A model generated the notes under the pieces. It made no database searches. It saw nothing but the letters and a program-made list of their open reading frames with translations, and was not told where the DNA came from. 64,000 bases of DNA. Source: B10-G9 sp964627755 (GTDB lineage Bacteria; Chloroflexota; Anaerolineae; Anaerolineales; UBA11858). Where the stretch lies: the NCBI GenBank assembly GCA_964627755.1, contig CAZVIH010000013.1:70177-134176 (forward strand), in the 5' to 3' direction. This document shows, piece by piece, positions 34,773 through 43,782 of the stretch. Each line of letters opens with the position of its first letter. Position 1 is the first letter of the stretch. The position numbers were made by a program, and so were the translations under genes.

Positions 34773-36317
34773 TTATCTATTTCTATCACTTTCCAAAAGG
34801 GCTTCCGCTGCTTTTACGCGTTCAAGAGTATGCTGGATTAACGCTGCCGGGGATTTATCAAAAGCCTGGCTGGAACTTATTTGAGTAAATTCTTTGCCTT
34901 CGTCCATCACATAAGGCGCAATCAGAACATGATAGTACTGGTACTTTTCCGCCAGCTGGTCAAGAACAAACACATCCGCCAGGAATTCCTCCATATAGGA
35001 CAGGTATTTCTGGTAATAGACAGGATCATCACGCAGATAACTCACCAGAGGCCAATTATCGCCAACCCCGCTTAGATTCAATGGAAGGGTTTCTCTATCT
35101 CTCATCTGCCCGTTAGTTTTTAAAGACTCGTTATTATCCCACGGGATCCAGACAAGCTGTCCAGTATCGGGATTGTTGTAGAGGTAGTAATTATGATTCA
35201 TTACCCCGTAGGTATCCCAATTCTGGATCACGGTATTTACGGCCAGCCAGTTTAGGAATGTATCCACATCGAATACAACTTCTAAATTTTCCCTCCAGTT
35301 TTCTGGGTCAGAGATCCGGGTTTGATCATGCAGGATATCGAATAAGGCCAGGATATCACTGTAATCATCGTCATCCTGGTTGGTTTCCTTGTCAAAGGAT
35401 CCTTCTGAAAATGAACCTGCCGCGAAGGTTGCCCCCGAGCCTTCAGGTTTATATACATTGCCGCTGTCATCACTGAACTGAGTTTCGATCAGGGTATCGT
35501 CCACAACTTCAACCGCGGTATAGAGCCCAAAATAAACAGGCCCTTCACCATAATCAACGGTCACCGCATAATAAGCCGTTTGAGCCGAAGGCACACCGGC
35601 TTCCCTGAAAATATCCGCTGCGATTTTTTCCCGCAGCATGGAATCGTCGTGGAATCCGCTTGAAAAACTTACTTGTTTAAAACCGTAAAAGCGCTGGTCT
35701 TCTGTTTCAAAATAGTCATCTTCATACTGATCAAAGTCCAGTTTAAAGGGCAGTTTGAGGGAACCGCTGCCCCAGGTTGATCGCAGGCTGGAATTGCCCT
35801 TAAAACGGATGCCAATATGCTCCCAACTATCTTGATTAAAGGTAAGCTCAGCTTCCACCCAAACCGGATTCTGATCATCAGCGCCACCCCTCATCCCTCC
35901 GTCAGGCCGCCCCGGGATCATTTGGTCGGGAGGTAGGTTCTGCCCGTCGGCGGCAGGTTTTTGATCATCTCCAGGTGCCTGCTCCGGCCTGCCGGCAGGA
36001 CCAGCTCCCTGCCCACTTCCCTGTTCGCCATAAATTTCTGCCATATCTTCCAGCATCAGATTCCAGTTTTCAGGCGAGATCGTGATGGTAATTTCATTTA
36101 CACTGTCCTGGGGGAACACAACATCGTAGTCAGGTTGATTGTTTTCTGAATCCTGATCCGGCTCACCCTGTTTATTTTCAGCAGAGGAATCGATTTCCCC
36201 GGAAGCCAGGACTTCCATAGTGACGGAGGAGTTTGCCGCTGCAGGCGTACTGCAGGCAGATAATAATACGAGAGTGATCAATACAGAATTGAAGATCGAT
36301 TTGGTCTTTTTCATCAT
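34773..36317 (-). CDS. CotH-family lipoprotein
   Basis: A 514-residue exported lipoprotein (lipobox LLSAC near residue 21), with a low-complexity acidic and Gly/Pro/Gln-rich linker up to about residue 145, then a CotH domain: IRFKGNSSLRSTW, KLPFKLDFDQY, YGFKQVSFSSGFHDDSMLREK, and a later WIPWDNNESL. CotH proteins are protein-kinase-like; spore-coat CotH is a phosphorylating enzyme. Here the protein is anchored outside the membrane. The gene follows DUF4956 and VTC genes, a recurring association in bacteria, so it probably acts with polyphosphate polymerisation at the cell surface. Confidence 0.87.
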   Translation of the reverse strand: MMKKTKSIFNSVLITLVLLSACSTPAAANSSVTMEVLASGEIDSSAENKQGEPDQDSENNQPDYDVVFPQDSVNEITITISPENWNLMLEDMAEIYGEQGSGQGAGPAGRPEQAPGDDQKPAADGQNLPPDQMIPGRPDGGMRGGADDQNPVWVEAELTFNQDSWEHIGIRFKGNSSLRSTWGSGSLKLPFKLDFDQYEDDYFETEDQRFYGFKQVSFSSGFHDDSMLREKIAADIFREAGVPSAQTAYYAVTVDYGEGPVYFGLYTAVEVVDDTLIETQFSDDSGNVYKPEGSGATFAAGSFSEGSFDKETNQDDDDYSDILALFDILHDQTRISDPENWRENLEVVFDVDTFLNWLAVNTVIQNWDTYGVMNHNYYLYNNPDTGQLVWIPWDNNESLKTNGQMRDRETLPLNLSGVGDNWPLVSYLRDDPVYYQKYLSYMEEFLADVFVLDQLAEKYQYYHVLIAPYVMDEGKEFTQISSSQAFDKSPAALIQHTLERVKAAEALLESDRNR

Positions 36318-36333
36318 TTTTCCTTCTGATAGC

Positions 36334-36981
36334 TCAGTCTGTGAATAATAAATTCTGTTTGGTTTTGGATTGACTCTTTTCTGCTGGGATCTGAAATCTG
36401 TTCAGTTGTTGGTTGCTGTCGTAGTAGACCCGGATAGTGGTTGTATCACGCAAAAAATTGATTTTCCCGATTTCCAGACGTTTGATGTTTAATCCGGTTC
36501 TTTCTTCAAGATCTTTCAAGAGCAAAACGCGATTTTCCGGCCGGATGAGCTTGATCTTTTCATAGGTAATGGTTTTAGATGATTCAAAAGCAAAGCCCCA
36601 TTCGTTTTCTAGGATGAACAGGAAGCAGATCACTGACAGATTTGCTATCAGCAATTTGGCCCAATAATCTCCGGTTGCTGCTGTTGCGTTCATGACTGGC
36701 AGGGCAGCAATGATGAACAGGTAGGTCATTTCCCGGATAGGAATGGGGTTTGTGCGATACCGTAATACCGAGAAAATAGCAAAAAGGCCAAAACCTACAC
36801 CGATGCTCATCTCCACGCTGGTCATCATACTTAACACCAGGAAGATGATCAGGTTAAATGCTAAAAAGGTGAAAACATATTTTTTACTGCGGTGTTTTGG
36901 ATAATAGATCCAGCGCACGATGATAATTGATGTAACCAGATTCAGCCCGAGGGCAATCAGGAAATCACTGAGCCCGTTCAT
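36334..36981 (-). CDS. DUF4956 membrane protein
   Basis: A 215-residue protein with about four N-terminal spans and a cytoplasmic tail. The segment SIGVGFGLFAIFSVLRYRT followed by PIREMTYLFIIAALPVMNA is the family signature. The gene overlaps the VTC gene by 17 bases and is followed by CotH after 16 bases, so the three are one operon. In such clusters DUF4956 is thought to be the membrane partner of the VTC domain protein; its exact activity is not established. Confidence 0.9.
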   Translation of the reverse strand: MNGLSDFLIALGLNLVTSIIIVRWIYYPKHRSKKYVFTFLAFNLIIFLVLSMMTSVEMSIGVGFGLFAIFSVLRYRTNPIPIREMTYLFIIAALPVMNATAATGDYWAKLLIANLSVICFLFILENEWGFAFESSKTITYEKIKLIRPENRVLLLKDLEERTGLNIKRLEIGKINFLRDTTTIRVYYDSNQQLNRFQIPAEKSQSKTKQNLLFTD

Positions 36982-37819
36982 GTGGATAGTCTCCTTCCAG
37001 CAGGTTGCTGACCTGATGAAGTATGGGTTTAAATTTGTTGTGTTTGATCTCCGGGTATATCAGGCTGGTCCCGATACAGTATTTACTGAAAGGAGAAGGA
37101 CGAACCCCTCCAGTTTTGATTTGGACCATGAATGGTGATACGGGATCGAAGGCTGCCTGTTTAATTTCTGCGATCATCAAACCAATTAAATCCCGGGTGA
37201 TTTTTCCATTGGTAAAATAAAGCTGGCTGTCCAGGGTAACTCTTTCCAGACAATCACTCTTCACCAGGGTTGCTCGGGTAAAGCGGACCTCAAGTTTGGG
37301 ATGAAGCTCTGATAGGAAGCGGGGCGCATTAGCCGACAGAAAAGTGTTTTCGTTATCGGAAACGGGATCCAGATCGAGTTCTGTTTGAATCCTGCTCTTG
37401 CTGGTCCTTTTTCGGTTGTCTTTATATTTCACTTCCAGGAAGTTAGTTCGTGAGTCCAAATAAGTCCGTCGGCGGATCTTCCAGCGTTGGCCGGATCCAT
37501 TATGATGCTGCAGGAAGAATTGGAAATCAGATGTATCGTAATACATCGTCTGGTATCTGCAGATCCGCTGTCCGTTGATCTCCAGAATTCGATATTCGGT
37601 CCCAAGCGCAGAGAGCAAATCGTAAATTTGATCTCCCCGGAAGATGTATTTGGTTTCCAGCCGGTTCATCAAGGCTGCTTCGCCCAATTGCTCCAGAGAG
37701 ATGGGGGAAAACTGGTTAAGCATGAACTGAAGTGACCACTGATCAGTATCAAATACTGGAAAGTTGGCGATATTCTGCTGCTGTATGGGTTCTTGATCCC
37801 TGACGAATACACTATTCAT
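36965..37819 (-). CDS. VTC-domain polyphosphate polymerase
   Basis: A 284-residue soluble protein of the VTC family. Core features include METKYIF-type start of the tunnel domain (NRLETKYIFRGDQIYDLL), RYQTMYYDT, KIRRRTYLDS and LEVKYKDNRKRTSKSR, giving the ring of Arg and Lys that binds polyphosphate in yeast Vtc4. It is likely to make or bind polyphosphate from ATP. AGAAGGA precedes ATG 37819. It is the first gene of the VTC-DUF4956-CotH operon. Confidence 0.9.
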   Translation of the reverse strand: MNSVFVRDQEPIQQQNIANFPVFDTDQWSLQFMLNQFSPISLEQLGEAALMNRLETKYIFRGDQIYDLLSALGTEYRILEINGQRICRYQTMYYDTSDFQFFLQHHNGSGQRWKIRRRTYLDSRTNFLEVKYKDNRKRTSKSRIQTELDLDPVSDNENTFLSANAPRFLSELHPKLEVRFTRATLVKSDCLERVTLDSQLYFTNGKITRDLIGLMIAEIKQAAFDPVSPFMVQIKTGGVRPSPFSKYCIGTSLIYPEIKHNKFKPILHQVSNLLEGDYPHERAQ

Positions 37820-37988
37820 TATTATTCCTTCTAGATTTGATATCAGGATAACAATTAATTATTAAGGAATATTTAGGTTAATGTAAAAAAACAGTAAAGA
37901 TAGGATCGGTAGGTAATATTCAACGGAGACGGATAACACTGCTGGCACTGAAGAGCTGGAGCCAAATCCGTGCTACAATATCGGTATC

Positions 37989-38399
37989 ATGGCAGATAAG
38001 AAAAAAGCCCCTGCGGGATCAAGCTTCTGGCAGATCATATTTCCTACCCTGGTTGGAACGCTGCTGCTCCTGCTGGTGGGTATTATGATTGTTTTGTATA
38101 CAAGCACGGGGAATGTTTCCAGGTTTGCAGAAATATCCACGGTGTTATTGGTCATCCCGGTTTTGTTCAGCTCATTCCTGGTGATGTTGCTGCTTGGAGC
38201 GCTGATAGTCCTTATTTATAAAATCATTCAGGGTTTGCCATCCATCACTGGATGGATTCTGGATAAAGTAGAAAGGATCCAGAAAGTTGTCCAGGCAGTA
38301 TCGAAAAATGCAGCTGTACCTGTTATTCGTCCTGCTGCTTTTCTGGCAGGATTCCGGTGTATTTTTACAAAAAATAAATCCCGAGGTCAGATTGATTGA
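37989..38399 (+). CDS. Two-span membrane protein, unknown function
   Basis: A 136-residue protein with two strong spans (IIFPTLVGTLLLLLVGIMIVLY and VLLVIPVLFSSFLVMLLLGALIVLIY) and an amphipathic basic C-terminal half. No ribosome site is seen before ATG 37989; a TACAAT about ten bases upstream suggests a leaderless mRNA. It is followed after 18 bases by another small membrane protein, and the two look like an operon. Confidence 0.72.
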   Translation: MADKKKAPAGSSFWQIIFPTLVGTLLLLLVGIMIVLYTSTGNVSRFAEISTVLLVIPVLFSSFLVMLLLGALIVLIYKIIQGLPSITGWILDKVERIQKVVQAVSKNAAVPVIRPAAFLAGFRCIFTKNKSRGQID

Positions 38400-38417
38400 T
38401 AAAGGTGGTATGTTGTT

Positions 38418-38636
38418 ATGAATGCTGAAAATCAGGATCAGGAAAAACAATCCAGTAGCCTTATGTACATCATCCTGGGTGCTGTTCTGGGTGCGATCAC
38501 AGGCGCTGGTGCGGGATATTTGCTCAACAAGCGTATAGAAGAAGGCGAGGAAATTCAACTCACTGCTGGTGATGGGATCAAAATTGGGGGATCCATTATT
38601 ACCTTTTTGAGACAAATTTCCAATTTGGGTAACTAA
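38418..38636 (+). CDS. Small membrane protein, unknown function
   Basis: A 72-residue protein with one Gly/Ala-rich span (MYIILGAVLGAITGAGAGYLL) of the kind seen in YtxH-like envelope proteins, then a short acidic tail. No enzymatic motif. Overlap in context with the preceding membrane protein suggests they act together. Confidence 0.72.
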   Translation: MNAENQDQEKQSSSLMYIILGAVLGAITGAGAGYLLNKRIEEGEEIQLTAGDGIKIGGSIITFLRQISNLGN

Positions 38637-38663
38637 AAGAAAGTTCCGAATCATCCCAAACCT

Positions 38664-39689
38664 ATGGTTCACCAAAAGCCCACTCCCCGGGATGTTTTTG
38701 TGGGGGAATTCCGACGGGAATATTATCTAACCGCTGAGGAAGACTGGATCCTGGACTCCCCTGGCGGAAATGCTCTGTACGCCGCAGTGGGATATCTGGT
38801 CTGGGAAAAAGAACAGGCCCCGGGAATTTTGACCAGGGTCGGAGAAGATTTTCCCCAAACCTGGCTGGAAGATTTTTCCAATCAGGGTATTGATGTAAAA
38901 GGAGTTGTAGTTCTCCCTCAGGCATTGGATTTGCGAGCTTGCATTATCCAGCACAGAAACACAACTGATCTGGTTGGAAATCCCATTCCCTATTTATCTC
39001 GACTGGGGCTGGCCCTGCCTCCTGGGTTGATAGGCTATCAAGATCTGGATCAAAGTCTGAATAATCGCCGCTCAGCCAAAATCACTGCTATTCATGAGAA
39101 TGATATTCCCCCTGGTTACCTGACAGCAACAGCCGCCCATCTCTGCCCTTTAGATTACCTGTCTCATAACCTGCTTCCAGCAGTTCTTCGCCAACAGGGT
39201 TTTTCGACGATCACTCTTGATCCTTCCCCATCTTATATGGATTCTGTTTATTTCAGCGATATCCCTGCTTTGATTACAGGATTGACTGCTTTTTTACCAA
39301 ACGAGGCGGACTTATTGAATCTTTATAAGGGAAAATCAGCTTCCCTGTGGGAGATCGCAGCCGATCTGGGCCGATTCGGTTGTGAGATGGTGATCATTAA
39401 GCGTGGTGCTGCCGGGCAGTATTTATTTGATACGACATCTGGCAGGAAGTGGGAGATCACTGCTTACCCATCCAGGGTCAAAAATCCCGGTGGTATTGGA
39501 AGTGCCTTCTGCGGAGGTTTCCTGGCTGGTTTCCGGCGGACCTTCGATCCCCTTCAGGCGGTCTTCTACGGGAGCGTTTCGGCATCACTGGTCATTGAGG
39601 GACCAGGTCCTTTTTTTGCCCTGCAGGCTCTGCCGGGATTGGCTGAGGCCCGCTTGGAGTATATTCGGGGATCGGTGCGGGAGATTTAG
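38664..39689 (+). CDS. PfkB-fold (ribokinase-like) protein, catalytic Asp absent
   Basis: A 341-residue protein with the C-terminal PfkB signature region: IIKRGAAGQYLFD, then NPGGIGSAFCGGFLAGF. In active kinases the motif is DTTGAGDAF, with Asp as catalytic base; here residue 280 is Ser and the Asp at the first position is Asn. The N-terminal Gly-rich part is PGGNALYAAVGYLVW. It is likely an altered or inactive sugar kinase, or one with a changed reaction. No strong ribosome site before ATG 38664. A terminator follows. Confidence 0.78.
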   Translation: MVHQKPTPRDVFVGEFRREYYLTAEEDWILDSPGGNALYAAVGYLVWEKEQAPGILTRVGEDFPQTWLEDFSNQGIDVKGVVVLPQALDLRACIIQHRNTTDLVGNPIPYLSRLGLALPPGLIGYQDLDQSLNNRRSAKITAIHENDIPPGYLTATAAHLCPLDYLSHNLLPAVLRQQGFSTITLDPSPSYMDSVYFSDIPALITGLTAFLPNEADLLNLYKGKSASLWEIAADLGRFGCEMVIIKRGAAGQYLFDTTSGRKWEITAYPSRVKNPGGIGSAFCGGFLAGFRRTFDPLQAVFYGSVSASLVIEGPGPFFALQALPGLAEARLEYIRGSVREI

Positions 39690-39728
39690 TCACGTAAATC
39701 GTAAGCCGAATAAAGTATTGAGGATTGT

Positions 39729-39757
39729 AAGGGCGGCGTGCTAAGACGCCCTTTTTT
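39729..39757 (+). terminator. Terminator after the PfkB-fold gene
   Basis: AAGGGCG and CGCCCTT (39729-39735 with 39747-39753) form a stem around an 11-base loop, followed by T residues. It closes the 37989-39689 transcription unit. Confidence 0.75.
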
Positions 39758-39942
39758 GATACCCGGTCTGTTATCCTGCCCTTGGTTCCGAGCCAAACCA
39801 AGGAGGAAAGGGAGGGATCCAGCAGACCAAAGAAATCCCGAACTATCGCCTAGTTAAGCTAATTACTATTGATGTCAATGTGGATGCTTCACCTAGGTCC
39901 AGAATGACAATCCAAGGTGCCCAGCAATGTCGAGGTTAATGT

Positions 39943-41175
39943 TTACTTTTGCTCCCTCCGCCCCCGCGGTCGAATATCCAAAAAACCCTCATTAGTAAAC
40001 AGCCCAGAGAGTCCCTTTGTTTCAACTTCCATTACTTTGCTGTTGGCAAAAAAAGCAAAATCAAAGTTGGTGTTTTCCCCGGCTATTTTTCCGGGAATGG
40101 GCATTAACCTGGCTGTGAGGGGTTTATCTAATCTGAGTGATAACGCGGCCAGGTCCATTAAGATTGCGCTGATCTGGTCTGCGCTGATGTCTCCCGGGAG
40201 AGGGATTGTATCCAGACCGGTACCGCACACCGTGGAATAAAGCAGCAGGTCTTTGATCGAAAGAATACCCTCTGCCGCGCGTTTGGCAAGAATGGAATCT
40301 TCCAGAACTGGCAGCATTAAACCGCTGAACCCTGTCCGTTGAATATTTGCCAGGTCGATGGTATCGGCCAGAAATGCCGCTCCCGCCAGGGATCCATGCT
40401 GGCCTAATTCCTTCAGGCCAAGATTCTCGAGAGCTTTTCCTATTGACAGCCCTTTATCCGGGAATGGCGCCAGCGAATAATCAATTCCGGAAAAATCAAT
40501 TCCCGTTGTATTTTTAATGTTATCGGCTATCAGAATCAATCTGGCATTCAGATCTTCAAGCTGAGTTATTAATTCGTTCCGGGCGGCTTCAAATGAGGGA
40601 GATCCTTTAAATGCTTGATCCGCCAGGTCTGCACCCTCAATGGCGATGGCAAATGAAGGTTGACCATCGTGGTGGTAAGCAGCGGGAAAAAATGGAGCTC
40701 CGGCCGGGACATTGCCAAGAGCTGCGAAATACAGATTGGAAAATCCATTTGGGTCGAGCGGGGTTAACCGGTGGATGATTTCAGCGCATTTTTTTACAGC
40801 TTGAAGAGATACTCCTTTTACAGGATCAGTCATCAACCCGGAACAGAAAGTGTTCTCTGTTGACTCGATCAAATCAGGTACCAACCCATAACTTTCAGGA
40901 AAATCGGGCAAGGCCGGACCCAGTGAGATAAATTCATAATCCAGGCTGTTCAGAGTTCTTTCCAGCTGGATGGCATAATCTATCACCTGGTCTGTTTTCA
41001 TATCTTTCAGAAGAATTGGATAGGGAGGTGAGGCGAAGCGGATCGTTTGCAATTCAATGTTGGCATCCTGGAATGCTCTCTTTACTTCCTGATTGAATTT
41101 TTCAGCCTGTCGCAGGAAGTCCGATTTTAGGGATGAACCGGGGTTGTCAAAATATGTTACTGAACGAATTTTCAT
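39943..41175 (-). CDS. DUF711 family protein
   Basis: A 410-residue soluble protein of the DUF711 family, recognised from MKIRSVTYF at the N-terminus, AYHHDGQPSFAIAIEGADL and TGIDFSGIDYSLAPFPD, and the C-terminal TARLMPIPGKIAGENTNFDF. The fold is distantly related to glycyl radical/PFL-like proteins but its function is not known. It is followed upstream (in its own direction) by the CcrM-like methylase gene, separated by 23 bases. Confidence 0.88.
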   Translation of the reverse strand: MKIRSVTYFDNPGSSLKSDFLRQAEKFNQEVKRAFQDANIELQTIRFASPPYPILLKDMKTDQVIDYAIQLERTLNSLDYEFISLGPALPDFPESYGLVPDLIESTENTFCSGLMTDPVKGVSLQAVKKCAEIIHRLTPLDPNGFSNLYFAALGNVPAGAPFFPAAYHHDGQPSFAIAIEGADLADQAFKGSPSFEAARNELITQLEDLNARLILIADNIKNTTGIDFSGIDYSLAPFPDKGLSIGKALENLGLKELGQHGSLAGAAFLADTIDLANIQRTGFSGLMLPVLEDSILAKRAAEGILSIKDLLLYSTVCGTGLDTIPLPGDISADQISAILMDLAALSLRLDKPLTARLMPIPGKIAGENTNFDFAFFANSKVMEVETKGLSGLFTNEGFLDIRPRGRREQK

Positions 41176-41198
41176 ATGATTTATTCCAGGGATTGTTA

Positions 41199-42320
41199 TT
41201 AGGTTTTTTTATCTTGCCCATCAGATGAATGATTTTGATCCTTGCGGTAATTTTCCCTGATCAAATCAATACTGACATACCTGCCCTGTTTATCCTTTAT
41301 ATACCAGTACAACCATCCGTTGGCAGGTTTACCATTCAGGATGTGCTTGGTGGTCTGGTGGATAGAACCTTCAAAATTCCCAAAATGGAGAATCCCGTTG
41401 GGTTTGACTTTTGCAACTTGGGCCGGGTCCTGATTAAAATAAAGAGATTGACCGGGTTTGATATATCCGGTTTCAAGTAATTGTGAAAACGGAACCCGGG
41501 GTGCGAGCCTTTTTTCATCCCGGATATCAAAGGTTTCTGTACTGTAATCTTCTATCTTTATCCGTTTTATCCGCTCTTGAGCGATGGGTATATAGGTCGG
41601 ATCACTCTCGATGCCGATCCAGTTTCGGTGCAGGATTTTTGCGGCTGCTCCAGTCGTGCCTGTCCCGAAAAATGGATCGAGAACCACATCTTCAGGATTT
41701 GTGGATGCCAATAACACCCGGTAAAGCAGGGAGAGCGGTTTTTGGGTTGAATGAGCACTTTCGCCGTTTAACCGGATGCGTTCTTTGCCCTTGCAGATGG
41801 GCAGATGCCAGGTACTGCGCATCTGTTTCCCATTGTTAAATGGCTTCATTGCATGATAGTTAATTGTATATTTGCAATTCTTGTCCTGTTTGGCCCAGAT
41901 CAGAGTTTCGTGTGCGTTTGTAAAACGAACGCCTTTAAAATTGGGCATGGGGTTGGTCTTTTCCCAGATGATTTCGTTGATAACCCAGAAACCCAAATCC
42001 TGGAGGGATTTCCCAACCCGATAAATATTATGATAAGTACCGATGACCCAGATTGCTCCCTCGGGTTTTAACACACGACGGGCAGCTTTTAGCCAGGCTG
42101 CTGTAAATTCATCATAGGCCTGGTAATTGTCAAATTTATCCCACTCGTCATTGACCCCTTCAACTTTGCTGAAATCCGGTCTGGTTAAATTACCTTTGAT
42201 CTGCATGTTATAAGGTGGATCGGCAAAGACCAGATTAATGGAGTTTTCTGGCAGCTTGTTCATGACCTGAACTGCATCGCCATGAAGTATCTGGTTTAGA
42301 GGGAGATTTTTTTCAATCAT
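41199..42320 (-). CDS. CcrM-like orphan DNA adenine methyltransferase
   Basis: A 373-residue beta-class N6-adenine methyltransferase. Motif IV DPPYNMQ is near the N-terminus; the SAM motif LDPFFGTGTTGAAA follows the target-recognition part. Segments GAIWVIGTYHNIYRVG, NPMPNFKGVRFTNAHETLIWA and STQKPLSLLYRVLLAS match Caulobacter CcrM, which methylates GANTC and acts in cell-cycle control. A C-terminal RAMA-like domain is visible (PSVQ-type end, HILNGKPANGWLYWYIKD). No restriction gene is near, so it is an orphan enzyme. ATG 42320 is chosen over an upstream start that would crowd the next gene. Confidence 0.9.
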   Translation of the reverse strand: MIEKNLPLNQILHGDAVQVMNKLPENSINLVFADPPYNMQIKGNLTRPDFSKVEGVNDEWDKFDNYQAYDEFTAAWLKAARRVLKPEGAIWVIGTYHNIYRVGKSLQDLGFWVINEIIWEKTNPMPNFKGVRFTNAHETLIWAKQDKNCKYTINYHAMKPFNNGKQMRSTWHLPICKGKERIRLNGESAHSTQKPLSLLYRVLLASTNPEDVVLDPFFGTGTTGAAAKILHRNWIGIESDPTYIPIAQERIKRIKIEDYSTETFDIRDEKRLAPRVPFSQLLETGYIKPGQSLYFNQDPAQVAKVKPNGILHFGNFEGSIHQTTKHILNGKPANGWLYWYIKDKQGRYVSIDLIRENYRKDQNHSSDGQDKKT

Positions 42321-42348
42321 AAAGCCTGCATATAAGTTTGGATTAATT

Positions 42349-43119
42349 TTAAAGATTTCGCTGGCGGCGAATTTCAAATAGAAGAACAGCTCCTGCCGCT
42401 GCCGCGTTTAATGATTCTGAATGAGTGTTCATGGGGATATGAATGATATGGGTTGAGAGCTCACGGGCATTTTTTCCGGGACCATTGGCTTCTCCCCCCA
42501 GAATGATTCCCAGTGGAGCAGTCAGATCGGTTTCCCAACAACTCTCCCCTTGATTCATATCTGCCAGGTAAAGAACCAATCCAGCGCAGATCCGGGAAAT
42601 TTCTTCCCAGGAGGCGGCAATTGCAGGAAGTCGAAAATGCGCTCCCATCCCTGCCCGAACGACTTTAGGCGAATACAGATCCACCGTTCCGGGGGAAAGA
42701 AGGATCAGATCTGCACCTGCCGCAAGGCTGGATCTCATCAATGTGCCAAGATTCCCGGGATCCCGGATTTCATCAGCAATCAGTACCAGATCTTTCTGTT
42801 CTGGAATGGGAAGCGGTTCGATCGGAAAAATAGCCACAATGCCTTGTGAGTTCTCAGTGTCGCTGGCAGCATTTAGGACATCTGGAGCAGCGAGCTCGCA
42901 ATTCACCTGTTGATCCTGAAAGATCTGAACTAGGGTTTGGCCTCTCTGATCGAGGTCTGGAATATAGAGCACCTGCTCAGGGACTTGGTCTGCCTGGAGG
43001 GCTTCTTCCAACAAGCGGATCCCTTCAACAACATAGGCATTTTCTTTTTTACGGAATTTTGCCTGGGATGTTAATTGTTTGATTCTCTTTATTTTTTGAT
43101 TCTGCCGGGAAGTGATCAT
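42349..43119 (-). CDS. TrmH/SpoU-family 2'-O RNA methyltransferase
   Basis: A 256-residue enzyme of the SPOUT class. An N-terminal substrate-binding part (ITSRQNQKIKRIKQL) precedes the three family motifs: DEIRDPGNLGTLMRSS, ILGGEANGPG and IPMNTHSESLNAAAAGAVLLFE. It should methylate a ribose in rRNA or tRNA. It overlaps the macrodomain gene by four bases (ATGA). The exact RNA target cannot be told by eye. Confidence 0.92.
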   Translation of the reverse strand: MITSRQNQKIKRIKQLTSQAKFRKKENAYVVEGIRLLEEALQADQVPEQVLYIPDLDQRGQTLVQIFQDQQVNCELAAPDVLNAASDTENSQGIVAIFPIEPLPIPEQKDLVLIADEIRDPGNLGTLMRSSLAAGADLILLSPGTVDLYSPKVVRAGMGAHFRLPAIAASWEEISRICAGLVLYLADMNQGESCWETDLTAPLGIILGGEANGPGKNARELSTHIIHIPMNTHSESLNAAAAGAVLLFEIRRQRNL

Positions 43120-43676
43120 ATTATAATTTGGTCCCAGTTGGTTGAAAAAACTTTTGCCGCTCGATCGTTGAAGAGGACGATCTGGACTTGGTGGACAGTT
43201 CCCGCTCCTCGAGAGCAGACTTCATCAACCGCTGTCAGAATAACCCGGGATGCATCATCCAGCGGGAAGCGAAAGATCCCTGTTGAGATAGCTGGAAAGG
43301 CGATTGATGTAAGCTCCCGCTCTGCAGCAGCCTTGACTGCTCCCAGGACAGCTGCCCTTAATTTTGTTTCTTCATCTCCGGAGCCCCAGACCGGGCCCAC
43401 TGCGTGAATGATAACCCGGAACGGGAGATCGCCTGCGGAAGTGTGTGCAGGTCTGTCATGTGAAACAGGACCATGCTCCTGAATCCAGAGATCGGATTCC
43501 TTTTGGAGCATGGGGCCAGCTTTTCTGGAGAGTAAACCTGCTAACCCTCCGCCGTGCTGCAGATGCGTGTTTGCCGGATTGACAACAGCATCTACTTGAG
43601 CCAGTGTGATATCTCCCTGAACGAGTTTTAAGGTCATTCCAGATAAATAATTCTTATCCCTGAGTACAATGTTCAT
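43116..43676 (-). CDS. Macrodomain protein, likely ADP-ribose/O-acetyl-ADP-ribose hydrolase
   Basis: A 186-residue single macrodomain. The ADP-ribose pocket motifs are VDAVVNPANTHLQHGGGLAGLL and AFPAISTGIFRFPLDDA. Relatives of the same size deacetylate O-acetyl-ADP-ribose or remove ADP-ribose from proteins. It is translationally coupled to the RNA methyltransferase and lies next to the infC-rplT region, but no ADP-ribosyltransferase is encoded nearby. Confidence 0.92.
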   Translation of the reverse strand: MNIVLRDKNYLSGMTLKLVQGDITLAQVDAVVNPANTHLQHGGGLAGLLSRKAGPMLQKESDLWIQEHGPVSHDRPAHTSAGDLPFRVIIHAVGPVWGSGDEETKLRAAVLGAVKAAAERELTSIAFPAISTGIFRFPLDDASRVILTAVDEVCSRGAGTVHQVQIVLFNDRAAKVFSTNWDQIII

Positions 43677-43729
43677 AATCTGTCGAGATCATACAAAGGT
43701 TGAAAATCCCGCAGAATCGATTGTAGCAT

Positions 43730-43760
43730 TAAAAACAAAAAGGACAGGTGGCCCTGTCCT
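43730..43760 (-). terminator. Terminator after rplT
   Basis: On the minus strand, AGGACAGG and CCTGTCCT form an eight-base stem with a four-base loop, followed by a T-rich tract. It ends the infC-rplT transcript. Confidence 0.85.
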
Positions 43761-43782
43761 CTCTGGTTTTGGTTTAGATAAC

